Shown: one piece after another, positions 54,733-63,536 of the stretch | Numbering within the stretch: position 1 is the first letter of the stretch | Layout of the letters: every line of letters begins with the position of its first letter | Assembly (NCBI RefSeq): GCF_018215265.2 | Contig: NZ_CP136562.1 | Coordinates: forward strand, 4,400,401 to 4,464,400 | DNA length: 64,000 nt | Source: Paenarthrobacter sp. GOM3 | GTDB lineage: Bacteria > Actinomycetota > Actinomycetes > Actinomycetales > Micrococcaceae | Direction of reading: 5' to 3' | Made by a program: the position numbers and the translations under genes | The notes under the pieces: generated by a model | The model's input: only the letters and a program-made list of their open reading frames with translations | The model's database searches: none | Told to the model about the DNA's origin: nothing

Positions 54733-55376
54733 GAGCACAACCAAATGCGCAGGTCCCAGGCACGCACAGGGGACCACTGCCAGCTGCCGCCCTAAAGCGA
54801 CTCGTCTGTCTTCAGGGAGATTCCATCGGCCGGCACCCTAATGTCGCCTGAGCAGCAACGGCCGTGCCAGGAGCGGGAGGCTTCATTCTGTCGCCCCTGG
54901 GAAGGTCCAGTCCCGTAGGTTCCCATTCCTAACCCATCACATGGTCAGTCCTCCGAGCACTGTGCTGTACAACCTCGCTTACAGAGGGAAGACTGAGCTC
55001 CGTTTACGCAAGGCGAGCTTTCGCTTCAGCTGTCCTACTACTCACCACCCGTACTTGCTCGGAGCCGAAGCAGATAGCTCCAGATCACGGCAGCCGCCGC
55101 ATGAAGACATCCGATCAATAGGCCAGGATCTCGACCTGAAATATCCCAGCCTTCAGCTACGGCATCTGTGGGAGTCGCGAGGGCATCATCCTTCCCCAGA
55201 ACTTGAGACAAACACCGCGCCTAATGCAGGGAGGATCTCAGCACCTTTTGTTGCACAGGCCGTCCCCTTCGATGACGCATAGGACCAAATCTCACCGTTG
55301 GCTTTGCCCAAACGGGCACATGAAGCGACGCCACGAACACTAACACTTGAGATGAACAGAGTAGTTGTTCACAAAG

Positions 55377-55385
55377 TTATCCACA
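55377..55385 (+). other. Single DnaA box in the gene-poor region
   Basis: TTATCCACA, a perfect consensus DnaA box. A weaker TTGCCCACA follows at 55408-55416. Confidence 0.75.
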
Positions 55386-55697
55386 GGCTTTTCCACCGCC
55401 CATGAGATTGCCCACAGGAGGATCAAGCCGGCCAGTTCGGTACCGTCCAGAAGTCGCTCGTACCAAGAAGGTGTGATTTCTTTTTTCCTTGGGCGCCCTT
55501 TCCAGAGGTCACAGGCTTGAAGCCCTCCAAATCAATGGAAACGGCCCCTTTTTTTACCTTTGCAGGGATACATCCGGGACAACAAGAAGCCACTGTCAGA
55601 CTTTGGGTAAGGGGCTAGTCCTCGTCGCTCAGTATTGGATATCCCTAGTCCCGGGCCCAAGCAATTTGGCGGAGTAAGCGATGCCTCGACGGGCGAC

Positions 55698-55742
55698 TTA
55701 TCCCCATCGTTATCCACAGCGTTATCCACCGACTTGTCCACA
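55698..55742 (+). repeat. Head-to-tail array of four DnaA boxes at 12-bp spacing
   Basis: TTATCCCCA (55698), TTATCCACA (55710), TTATCCACC (55722) and TTGTCCACA (55734) lie in one orientation with exactly 12 bases from start to start. One is perfect and three differ by one base. The regular phase would place DnaA monomers side by side on the helix, as in oligomer-forming parts of origins. A parS site begins 59 bp further on. Confidence 0.85.
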
Positions 55743-55799
55743 TCGATTCTGCACGTGTGGGGGAGTTTCGGACATAGGCTTCGGACGCTCACCCCGGTC

Positions 55800-55815
55800 C
55801 GTTTCACGTGAAACA
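55800..55815. other. parS site 4 (ParB binding)
   Basis: CGTTTCACGTGAAACA, exact 14-base core; nearest parS to the DnaA-box array. Confidence 0.95.
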
Positions 55816-57077
55816 TCACAGAAGCGTACTGTGGCGCGATAGCGGCGCGTGCGGGTCTTGGTGCGCAGTGGGCTGCCCAAAGACGATGGCCGAACCCTGT
55901 GCGCCTGGGTGGCGACTCCGAGGTTTAGAAGCATGCCGCCGGCAACCTATGCCGACATCGGATCAATCCGTAGCCGGCTCATGTGAAGCGCGCGCTCGGG
56001 AAACCCTGAGGTCTACGAGCACTGGCCTGCCCCAAGCGGTATCGCCTATCTGGAGTGTTTGATGCTTGGTTGTCCGCATGTTGGTCATGGCACCCGTTGG
56101 GGGAGCCCGTCGCCAGACAGTGTGTTAAGGGGCGCCGTCCAGGTCCTGGTTCAGTGCCTCGTCCGGCTTGCCTATGCCTGCTCCACCAGTTCAGTGATCC
56201 TTGTGCACTAGCGGCGCCTGGGGCGCCGGCACTGGCCACCAGTCAAGGAAAACCGGAGGATGACGATCACGAACTGGAAGTGTACGAGCACCGCCCTGAT
56301 GTACACCTCGTCCCAGCCCTTATGCGTTTTGTCCTCTACTCTGATCCGAATAGCTGGAATTTCGACGGCACAATTGCGTTGCCGCTGCGAATGGAGATGC
56401 TGCCAAGTAGCCCACAACAGCGCGTGCTCAGGTCGTCACGCTTCGGTGCAATCGCTGGGCTCTAAGCTTGAACCTCAAGCGCTACCTAGTACCCTGTCAC
56501 GGCACTTTCGACTTCAAGCTCCCATGCCCAAGGGCAGACGATTCGATAGTTCACTCTGAGTAACGTCGGCCGATCGGTCGCTCCCTGACTGATTTCGACC
56601 AAAGGTCTGTCCCACTCTCGTCAGCAACTAACCCCCTCTTGAACGGCTCAGCTCCAACCAGGCTCAAGGTCGCCATGAAGTTCATGGATCAATCGGCCCC
56701 TTTGCAAATGCCGTGCGCTCTTGTCACTTGGGGTTTGGTCGAATAGAAGTTCCGTGCCGCGATCAATCGGTGTCTCGCCTAACGGCTCCAGCAAATATCG
56801 CGGCCTTGGGACGTCGGCAACCACGAGTGCTTGTACGCCAATCAGAACGGAAGACACTGATGCTGATGCCGGCGCAGTCGGCGGCTCGCTTGGGCACGGT
56901 TCAAGTCCTTTCATGCCAGCGCCCAGAGGGCCTTGCACCCGCGTTTGACCACGATATGCACGGCTTCAGGTCTAATAGGCCGGGAGATACGCCCCGCCAC
57001 TGAAGGGCTAGTTGGGGCGCCCACTTCTGGCTTACAAGTCACCCTAATCCTGCGTCATGTAGTTCTCGCGCACGCCC

Positions 57078-57093
57078 CGTTTCACGTGAAACA
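57078..57093. other. parS site 5 (ParB binding)
   Basis: CGTTTCACGTGAAACA, exact 14-base core. Confidence 0.95.
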
Positions 57094-57243
57094 TATGCCG
57101 ACAACTGGCGCTCCCATCGCTACTCCGCTCATGCCGACTAATGCAGCTAGCACGCTATTCAGCCGAACCTAGAGTTGTGCGCAGATGGCTATAGCCACGT
57201 CAACTCGCGAACCAACTAGTGCCGAAGTGGCAATTCCGAATAC

Positions 57244-57259
57244 CGTTTCACGTGAAACA
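57244..57259. other. parS site 6 (ParB binding)
   Basis: CGTTTCACGTGAAACA, exact core, 166 bp from site 5. Confidence 0.95.
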
Positions 57260-57484
57260 TGATCATTCGGGCCCGGGGCAGCAATCAAGACGCTGAAGCC
57301 AGTTGCTCTTCGACCTCAACACAGTACAAACAGAGCCGCCAGCCATGAAGCTTTCGACAGCCTTATCCAGCTCTCAAGGGGGAGGATCTTCCACTTGGAA
57401 GACGCACAAGCGCAAGTGCACAACGTAACTAGCTCCGGACGAGCTGGGACTCTCGGAAGCTCGGTTCAACGCAGCCAGCCCCCT

Positions 57485-57500
57485 TGTTTCACGTGAAACA
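57485..57500. other. parS site 7 (ParB binding)
   Basis: TGTTTCACGTGAAACA, a perfect 16-base palindrome. Confidence 0.97.
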
Positions 57501-57803
57501 GCCCCAAGAGTATAGTTTCAGCGCGAACTCGCTGTGCACTCGGCAGCGCACGCCAATAGGCCGACAAACTACGACCCAACGGATGGGACCAGCAGAGACA
57601 GACTGAGTACGAATATGCCACAGCGGAGGGAGGCATCCACCTAGCCGGATCCGGGCCCTGGATGATCGCGTAGGGACTTCGGTGGGCTACTAGTGGGCAA
57701 GGACTCTAGTTCACCAGCGGGGACGTCTATAGGACATACAGCGGCACGACTAGAGCTAGGGCAGGGGCACACGCGCTTACTAGACACAGGCCCTTTACGG
57801 CAC

Positions 57804-57819
57804 TGTTTCACGTGAAACG
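57804..57819. other. parS site 8 (ParB binding)
   Basis: TGTTTCACGTGAAACG, exact core, about 115 bp beyond the parB stop codon. Confidence 0.95.
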
Positions 57820-57935
57820 ACAAGGCCGCGCCCAGTCAGCCTCATCCAGCTGAAAAAGTCTCGAATACCGGGCTACTAGGGCCAAAAAATGGGGCCCGCT
57901 CCAAGAGCAGACCCCATCTAATGGATGATGCAGTA

Positions 57936-59132
57936 CTAGTCCTCAGCACCAGGTCCGAGAACGTCCATAATTCGATTCAAATCCTCGACGCTCGCGAACT
58001 CGATACTGACCCTACCCTTCCGAGCACCCAAAGTGATCTTCACGTTGGTATCCAAACGATCGGAAAGCGACGAAGCAAGGTAATCAAGGCGCTCGTGACG
58101 AGCGTTGGGCTTAGGAATGGAGTTCTTTGCTGGCGCCGTGGGGTCCTGGTAAAGAGCCACAGCTTCCTCAGTGGCCCTTACAGACATGCCTTCAGCCACG
58201 ATCTTCTGAGCCAGGCGTTCCATTGCCGCCGCATCAGGGAGGGACAGCAAGGCACGTGCGTGACCGGCTGAAAGTACACTGGCAGCGACGCGGCGCTGCA
58301 CCAAGGGGGGCAGCTTCAGCAGGCGAAGAGTGTTGGAAACCTGCGGGCGGGACCGGCCAATGCGATCTGCCAACTGTTCGTGGGTGGTACCAAAGTCCTC
58401 AAGGAGTTGCTGGTAGGCCGCCGCTTCTTCCAATGGGTTCAGCTGGCTGCGGTGCAGGTTTTCGAGGAGGGCATCGCGGAGAAGGTCGTCATCTGTGGTG
58501 TCACGGACGATTGCAGGGATTGTCTCAAGTCCAGCGGCTTGCACTGCACGCCAGCGACGCTCACCCATAACCAGTTCATACGGTTCTCCACCCTTTTCGG
58601 TTGAAGTCCGCACAACAATTGGCTGGAGGACGCCTATTTCCTTGACAGAGTGCACCAGCTCAGCCATGTCGTCCTCATCGAAGACTGACCTGGGCTGCTT
58701 ACGGTTTGGATGAATGTCACCGACCGGAATTTCAGCAAAACGGGCACCTGGAACTTCTACGAGCTCAACGCTTGTCGAGGCAGAAGCGGAAGGCGCTTCC
58801 GCCGTCGGGCTTTCATCTTCAACCACTACGGCATCAGTAGCAGCTGCGCGTTTGGTAGTCGAAGTCTTAGCCGAAGAAGAAGACGTCTTGGTGGCAGGCT
58901 TCGCCGCCGGCTTTGTCCGCGCTGACGTGGAAGACTTGGCATCGGACGCTTTGGGCTCGTCAGCGGGCACCTCGACGATTGGTGTCTCAGCCGACGGTTC
59001 GGCGGTCTTCCGTGCCTCCGGAAAGAACAGGTCCACGGGACGGGAAGCTGCGGCACCATTTCCCTGGGCACCAGGCGCGCTGGGAATGAGAGCCCCAAGA
59101 CCCCTGCCGAGGCCCCTTCGCTTTTCGCTCAT
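57936..59132 (-). CDS. parB: Chromosome partitioning protein ParB
   Basis: The 398-residue product starts [18 protein letters not shown], followed by a long Ala/Ser/Thr/Glu/Lys-rich linker (about 35-130), then the CTP-binding N domain ([42 protein letters not shown] and [12 protein letters not shown]), the DNA-binding helix-turn-helix ([26 protein letters not shown]) and a C-terminal dimer domain. GGAGGG lies eight bases before ATG 59132. ParB loads at parS as a CTP-dependent clamp; nine sites lie within 7 kb. It is transcribed after parA, 66 bp apart. Confidence 0.97.
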   Translation of the reverse strand: MSEKRRGLGRGLGALIPSAPGAQGNGAAASRPVDLFFPEARKTAEPSAETPIVEVPADEPKASDAKSSTSARTKPAAKPATKTSSSSAKTSTTKRAAATDAVVVEDESPTAEAPSASASTSVELVEVPGARFAEIPVGDIHPNRKQPRSVFDEDDMAELVHSVKEIGVLQPIVVRTSTEKGGEPYELVMGERRWRAVQAAGLETIPAIVRDTTDDDLLRDALLENLHRSQLNPLEEAAAYQQLLEDFGTTHEQLADRIGRSRPQVSNTLRLLKLPPLVQRRVAASVLSAGHARALLSLPDAAAMERLAQKIVAEGMSVRATEEAVALYQDPTAPAKNSIPKPNARHERLDYLASSLSDRLDTNVKITLGARKGRVSIEFASVEDLNRIMDVLGPGAED

Positions 59133-59198
59133 TGATTCATCCCTCCGATGGATAGCCAAGCACGGTCCGGCTCAGGCTGTTGCAGTGTTTCAAAAATT

Positions 59199-60185
59199 CT
59201 AGCGTTCAGCGATTTCGGCGGCGGCTTCCATGTAGGACAACGCGCCGCTCGACGAAGGATCGTAGGTCATGACTGTCTGCTGGTAACTCGGAGCCTCAGA
59301 GATGCGGACCGAACGGGGTACCACGGCACTCAGTACTTGCTCGGGGAAGTGCTGGCGCACCTCAGAAGCAACTTGGGCGGCGAGGTTGGTGCGGCCGTCG
59401 TACATGGTCAATAGAATGGTGGACACGACGAGGTCGGCGTTCAGATGTTTCTGGATCATCTCGATGTTCTTGAGCAGCTGGCTCAAGCCTTCAAGGGCGT
59501 AGTACTCGCACTGGATGGGAATGAGGACCTCGCTGGCTGCGCAGAATGCGTTGACCGTGAGCAGGCCAAGACTCGGCGGGCAGTCGATGAAGATGAAGTC
59601 GAGTCGCCCTTCACCGCTCTTTTCCCGTTCCTTGGCGTAGACATCGATGGCGCGGCGGAGACGCTGTTCGCGAGCCACCAATGAGACCAGCTCGATCTCG
59701 GCACCAGCCAAGTGAATCGTCGCGGGGGCGCAGATGAGGTTGGGGATGTCCGGGCATGGCGCCACAACGTCTTTCAAGGGCAGATCGTTGATCAGGACGT
59801 CATAAATGCTGTCGACATCGGCGTGGTGTTCAATGCCGAGGGCCGTTGATGCATTGCCCTGCGGGTCAATATCGATGACCAGGACGTTGAGGCCTGCCGA
59901 GGCCAAGGCCGCTGCGATGTTGACTGTGGTTGTGGTCTTGCCAACGCCGCCCTTTTGATTGGAGACCGTGAAGATACGGGTCCCCTCAGGTTTAGGCAGT
60001 TCGCGACCGACAAGGCGTTCACGCCGGCGTGTTTCGTTGGCCAGCTGGCGGGCAATGGGGCTGGAGTCATCAATGGAATCCATGACGTTTCGCACTCCAT
60101 CTGTGACAGTTTCACGTGAAACGGCGTTATCAACCGAATGAGGGCGGACTATTGCAGACTGAAGGGACGCAGAGGGTGTGGCCAT
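59199..60185 (-). CDS. parA: Chromosome partitioning ATPase ParA
   Basis: The 328-residue product has a deviant Walker A QKGGVGKTTTTVNIAAAL, IDIDPQGNASTALG, and FIIDCPPSLGLLTVNA-like FIDCPPSLGLL. It drives segregation of ParB-bound origins. ATG 60185 is proposed because the reading frame stays coding-like through VSRET, which is encoded by a parS site (60109-60122), as in mycobacterial ParA. ATG 60083 (start MDSIDDSSP) is the alternative, with GGAG upstream and parS then in the leader. The ATPase core is intact either way. Confidence 0.93.
   Translation of the reverse strand: MATPSASLQSAIVRPHSVDNAVSRETVTDGVRNVMDSIDDSSPIARQLANETRRRERLVGRELPKPEGTRIFTVSNQKGGVGKTTTTVNIAAALASAGLNVLVIDIDPQGNASTALGIEHHADVDSIYDVLINDLPLKDVVAPCPDIPNLICAPATIHLAGAEIELVSLVAREQRLRRAIDVYAKEREKSGEGRLDFIFIDCPPSLGLLTVNAFCAASEVLIPIQCEYYALEGLSQLLKNIEMIQKHLNADLVVSTILLTMYDGRTNLAAQVASEVRQHFPEQVLSAVVPRSVRISEAPSYQQTVMTYDPSSSGALSYMEAAAEIAER
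60108..60123. other. parS site 9, inside or just before the parA coding region
   Basis: AGTTTCACGTGAAACG, exact 14-base core. With the longer parA start it encodes residues VSRET. Confidence 0.95.
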
Positions 60186-60338
60186 TGCCCGCGCGGACCC
60201 CAAAGACATAAACGGCGGGATTCGCTGCGTGGAGGTTTCACTACTGCCCACTGGTCACACTCTCACTCTCATTTGGCGCTTGCTGCCGATCTCTAGCCTA
60301 ACCGCTCGGCCGCCGACACGCGGGAAACAGGGCGGTAG

Positions 60339-60989
60339 CTACGCGCTCTTTCCCGGCTTGTTGACGATGATCCGCACCACGGTGGTGGGTTCCTCCAAAA
60401 GTTCCTGTCCGCAAACCACAACGGACGTTTCCACGCCACCAAGCTTGCGGATAACTTTCTTTGCCTTCTCAATCTCTTCGCCTGCGCTTCGGCCCTTAAT
60501 GGCCACCACTTCACCGCGGCCGTTCAAGAGTGGGATGGTCAGGCCAGCAAGGTTGCTCAGTGCGGAGACTGCCCGCGCCGTAACGACGTCAGCATCGACA
60601 AGGCCCACTGCCAGTTCAGCGCGGGTCCTCATGATGGTGACGTTGTCCAGGCCGAGGTCATCCACTACCTCTTGGAGCCAAATGACGCGGCGCTCCAGGG
60701 GCTCAATCAAGGTAAGTTCAAGATCCGGCCGGGCAATTGCCAAGCACAGACCCGGAAGGCCCGCACCGGACCCCACGTCGGCAACGTGGCTGTCCATCGC
60801 AATGGCAGATTCGATGACCGCGCAGTTCAGGACGTGACGGCTCCACAAGCGAGGGATCTCGCGCGGACCGATCAGTCCCCGTTCGGTGCCGGATGTAGCC
60901 AGGTGTTCAACATAGCGCTTGGCGAGATCCAGGCGCTCCCCAAAGATCTTCTCTGCCGCTTCCAGTTCAGCTGCGGTGATGTCAACCAT
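60339..60989 (-). CDS. rsmG: 16S rRNA (guanine-527-N7)-methyltransferase RsmG
   Basis: The 216-residue product contains LIGPREIPRLWSRHVLNCAVI, the SAM-binding motif VADVGSGAGLPGLCLAIARPDLELTLIEPLERR, and AVSALSNLAGLTIPLL. It methylates G527 of 16S rRNA; loss gives low-level streptomycin resistance. It sits between jag and parA, the conserved order near the actinobacterial origin, with 6 bp to jag. No parS site precedes its start, unlike many firmicute copies. Confidence 0.96.
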   Translation of the reverse strand: MVDITAAELEAAEKIFGERLDLAKRYVEHLATSGTERGLIGPREIPRLWSRHVLNCAVIESAIAMDSHVADVGSGAGLPGLCLAIARPDLELTLIEPLERRVIWLQEVVDDLGLDNVTIMRTRAELAVGLVDADVVTARAVSALSNLAGLTIPLLNGRGEVVAIKGRSAGEEIEKAKKVIRKLGGVETSVVVCGQELLEEPTTVVRIIVNKPGKSA

Positions 60990-60995
60990 GAGCTT

Positions 60996-61547
60996 CTAGT
61001 CAGCCGAGACTACGATGTGGCGACCAGCGCCTTCGCCCTCGGATTCCGAAACCAGTCCGAGATCAGCGACGACGTCGTGGACAATCTTGCGTTCGTAAGC
61101 GCTCATGGGTTCCAGGGCTACAGTCCCACCATCGGCCTTGACCTTGGCCACGGCATCCTCGGCGATCTGCTGGAGAACTCCGGCACGCTCCTTGCGGTAT
61201 CCGTTGATGTCCAGCACCAGGCGGGACCGGTTCTCGGTAGCGGACAGCACTGAGAGGCGCGCCAGTTCCTGGAGTGCTTCCAGCACCTCGCCGTCGCGGC
61301 CTACGAGGCTGTCCAGGGCTGCGGACTCTTCGTCTGCGCCGATGGAGATGTAGGTACGCCCGTTGCGGACCTCAATGTCGATGTCGCCGTCGATGTCGGC
61401 GATGTCCAGGAGCTCCTCGAGGTAGTCGGCAGCGATGTCGCCTTCCTCTTCCAAGCGGCTGGCCGTCTTGGACTGGGTTTCTTCCTGGGAGTCGTCCTGG
61501 TCTTCAGTTACGGCGGAGGTAACTTCTTCGGTGCTCTCGGCAGACAT
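60996..61547 (-). CDS. jag: KH/R3H RNA-binding protein Jag (KhpB)
   Basis: The 183-residue product has an acidic N-terminal tail (DDSQEETQSKTASRLEEEGDIAADYLEELLDIADIDGDI), a KH-like domain with LDSLVGRDGEVLEALQELARL, and a C-terminal R3H domain (RLVLDINGYRKERAGVLQQIAEDAVAKV, then MSAYERKIVHDVVADL). It binds RNA and supports cell-wall growth in other bacteria. Its start overlaps the yidC stop (TAATG), so the two are translationally coupled. Confidence 0.95.
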   Translation of the reverse strand: MSAESTEEVTSAVTEDQDDSQEETQSKTASRLEEEGDIAADYLEELLDIADIDGDIDIEVRNGRTYISIGADEESAALDSLVGRDGEVLEALQELARLSVLSATENRSRLVLDINGYRKERAGVLQQIAEDAVAKVKADGGTVALEPMSAYERKIVHDVVADLGLVSESEGEGAGRHIVVSAD

Positions 61548-62527
61548 TACTTCTTCTTCCTGTTCTTACGTTGTGGCTGGACGCGCTGGGCACGGGCCTC
61601 GGCGGCTGCAACCGCCGCAGCTTCGGCCTCGGCAGCGGCATCAGCGGCTGAAGTCTTTTTGCCACCCAAGAGCGGCGGCAGGCCCTTCGCAGCGCGGCGC
61701 TCCTCCAGTGCCTTGGCAGCGGGTGAACCCGGGGTGGGCATGCGGCGGATGACGAAGAACTGCTGGCCCATGGTCCAGAGGTTGGTGGTGGTCCAGTAGA
61801 TAAGGACACCGATCGGGAAGTTGATGCCACCGATGCCGAACACGAGGGGCAGGATATACAGCATCATCTTCTGCTGCCGCATGAACGGGCTGGCCATGGC
61901 CTCTTCAGACATGTTCTTGGCCATGATCTGCTTCTGGGTGATGAATTGCGAGGCCGTCATGGCAACGATCATGATGATGCTCAGAACTACTACGGAGACG
62001 TTTCCGGCGCCACCGTGAAGCAGCGCGGAAGACAACGGGGCACCGAAGATGCTCGACTCATCGAATTCCAAGACTTGCTGGGCACTCATGGCCCCAATGC
62101 CGTTGCCCGCGTTCTTGGCGTTGGAGATACCCGAAAGCACCTGGAACAGCGCGAAGAAGAAGGGCATTTGGATCAGCATCGGCAAACATGCCGAGAACGG
62201 GTTGGTCCCGTGCTTCTTGTACATCGCCATCTGCTCCTGCGCCATGGCCTGGCGGGAGAGCTGGTCGGTTTTGCCCTTGTACTTCGCCTGCAGCTTCTTC
62301 AGGTCCGGCTGCAGGAGCTGCATGCCGCGCTGCGCCTTGATCTGCTTGACGAACACAGGAATCAGCGCGGCACGGATCACCAGCACGAGGCCAATGATGG
62401 ACAGAGTCCAGGTCCAGCCATTTGCGGCGGGCAGGCCAATGAAGCTCAGTCCCTCGTGGAAGCCGACCATGATGATCGACACCAGCCACTTGAACGGGAA
62501 CATGATTGTCCCAAAGAAGTCATCCAT
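61547..62527 (-). CDS. yidC: Membrane protein insertase YidC
   Basis: The 326-residue product starts MDDFFGTIMFPFKWLVSIIMVGFHEGLSFIG, without the large periplasmic domain of Gram-negative YidC, and contains the core (RAALIPVFVKQIKAQRGMQLLQPDLKKLQAKYKGK, then NPFSACLPMLIQMPFFFALFQVL) with five helices. The tail is basic and Ala/Arg/Lys-rich, ending RKNRKKK, which helps bind ribosomes. It inserts proteins into the cytoplasmic membrane, alone or with Sec. It sits between yidD and jag. Confidence 0.96.
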   Translation of the reverse strand: MDDFFGTIMFPFKWLVSIIMVGFHEGLSFIGLPAANGWTWTLSIIGLVLVIRAALIPVFVKQIKAQRGMQLLQPDLKKLQAKYKGKTDQLSRQAMAQEQMAMYKKHGTNPFSACLPMLIQMPFFFALFQVLSGISNAKNAGNGIGAMSAQQVLEFDESSIFGAPLSSALLHGGAGNVSVVVLSIIMIVAMTASQFITQKQIMAKNMSEEAMASPFMRQQKMMLYILPLVFGIGGINFPIGVLIYWTTTNLWTMGQQFFVIRRMPTPGSPAAKALEERRAAKGLPPLLGGKKTSAADAAAEAEAAAVAAAEARAQRVQPQRKNRKKK

Positions 62528-62543
62528 TAGTTATCCCTATTCG

Positions 62544-62954
62544 TTAGGCCGCCGTGCGGCCTTCTTCATCAGCCTGAGCAGCCAGGAACTGGTCCGGGTT
62601 GTTCAGTACAACAATTGTGGGCGTCCGGCCTTCAGGCCAATGACGGTGGCCGGCGGGGACATGGTCCACTCCACCGGCGTTCCACGGGTGGCATTTGGCG
62701 AGCCTTTTGGCTGCGAGCCAGCTACCCTTGACGGCGCCGTGCACCGTGACTGCTTCCAAGGCATACGCCGAGCAGGAGGGGAAGAAACGGCAAACCTGGC
62801 CGTACAGGGGGGAGACGACCTTGCGGTACGCCTTCAGCAAAAGGATGAGGATGTTCCGTGGCAGCTCCCACAGGAAGATACCCACCGCTGCGGGCAGGCT
62901 CCTGTTTGAGGGCACACTTGAGGAAGGAACGACGGCGGTGCTTATGTCATGCAC
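62544..62954 (-). CDS. yidD: Membrane protein insertion efficiency factor YidD
   Basis: The 136-residue product contains the family core ILILLLKAYRKVVSPLYGQVCRFFPSCSAYALEAVTVHGAVKGSWLAAKRLAKCHPWNAGGVDHVP with its conserved cysteines. The GTG at 62954 is chosen because GAAGGGA lies six bases upstream; the longer frame to 63017 overlaps rnpA coding sequence. It overlaps the end of rnpA by 8 bp, so rnpA and yidD are coupled. It assists YidC-dependent insertion. Confidence 0.93.
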   Translation of the reverse strand: MHDISTAVVPSSSVPSNRSLPAAVGIFLWELPRNILILLLKAYRKVVSPLYGQVCRFFPSCSAYALEAVTVHGAVKGSWLAAKRLAKCHPWNAGGVDHVPAGHRHWPEGRTPTIVVLNNPDQFLAAQADEEGRTAA

Positions 62955-63357
62955 GCGGTGTCCCTTCCGTAGTGGTGCCGTTGCGGTCCGGCGAAGCGTT
63001 GCGTGGATTGGAGCCACCCAGTCGCTTCGTCGTCACTGCCAGTGCGGCGTTGTAGTCCGAGAGCAACTGCTCCCAGCTGGCAGATGCAGCTGCGGGCAGA
63101 GCCCGGACCACCACCGCCAGGCCAGTTCCATGCGTGTGCAAGGAAAGTGCGCCTGCTTCTCTCAGTCTCCTCTTAACGAGGTTCCTGGTCACAGCGTTCC
63201 CGACGGCTTTGGAGACAATGAAGCCGATTCGACTCGGCTCCCCGGCCCCAATAGAGGCCGTATATAACACTAAGTTCCGGCGTCCATTGCGGACGCCGGA
63301 ACGTACAGTTGTTGAAAAGTCGGTAGACGTCCGCAGACGGTTAGGGGTGGCTAGCAC
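62947..63357 (-). CDS. rnpA: Ribonuclease P protein component
   Basis: The 136-residue product starts MLATPNRLRTSTDFSTTVRSGVRNGRRNLVLY and carries the family motif GFIVSKAVGNAVTRNLVKRRLREA, where basic residues bind the RNA subunit. RNase P trims tRNA 5' ends. The C-terminal tail (GSNPRNASPDRNGTTTEG) is a longer extension than in E. coli. It lies between rpmH and yidD in the standard origin-proximal order. Confidence 0.96.
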   Translation of the reverse strand: MLATPNRLRTSTDFSTTVRSGVRNGRRNLVLYTASIGAGEPSRIGFIVSKAVGNAVTRNLVKRRLREAGALSLHTHGTGLAVVVRALPAAASASWEQLLSDYNAALAVTTKRLGGSNPRNASPDRNGTTTEGTPRA

Positions 63358-63398
63358 CGTCGAACCCGCAAAAAGACCCTGACCGACAAGTCAGTTAT

Positions 63399-63536
63399 TT
63401 ACGCCGACAGTTCGACGCGGCCCTTGCCGCGACGGGCAGCCAGGATGGCGCGGCCGGCACGGGTGCGCATACGAAGGCGGAAGCCGTGCTTCTTGGCCCG
63501 ACGGCGGTTATTCGGCTGAAAAGTCCGCTTGCTCAC
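63399..63536 (-). CDS. rpmH: 50S ribosomal protein L34
   Basis: The 45-residue product begins [19 protein letters not shown] and ends [11 protein letters not shown], a complete L34 with the usual length and very basic composition. The start is GTG at 63536. L34 is a small 23S rRNA-binding protein. Its position 41 bp upstream of rnpA and facing away from the expected dnaA gene is the hallmark of the bacterial origin region. Confidence 0.97.
   Translation of the reverse strand: MSKRTFQPNNRRRAKKHGFRLRMRTRAGRAILAARRGKGRVELSA

Larger units (their letters stand above)
52748..57935. other. 5.2-kb gene-poor centromere-like region with parS and DnaA boxes
   Basis: Between the trxA terminator and the parB stop no frame shows a coherent protein. 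All frames are short (at most about 147 codons), lack good ribosome-binding sites, and have none of the third-position G/C bias seen in flanking genes. Base composition is visibly less G+C rich. Features that can be supported are eight exact GTTTCACGTGAAAC parS cores, a single DnaA box at 55377, four DnaA boxes at 12-bp steps (55698-55742), and T-rich tracts at about 55471-55487 and 55548-55558. Degenerate pseudogenes cannot be excluded but none is recognisable. Confidence 0.8.

Noticed and set aside
55532..55819. 95-codon minus-strand frame beginning MMFHVKR over the DnaA-box array
   Set aside because: The start is the parS site and the repeated DNA/DK residues are the translated DnaA boxes; the rest has no coding character, so it is an accidental frame.
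52773..57823. Dozens of frames of 60-147 codons in the gene-poor region
   Set aside because: Composition, missing ribosome-binding sites and lack of any domain motif argue against genes; none could be tied to a family, even as a pseudogene.
52748..57935. Mobile element or prophage remnant as the origin of the low-G+C stretch
   Set aside because: No transposase, integrase, terminal inverted repeats, direct repeats or tRNA junction was seen, and parS and DnaA sites are host elements.
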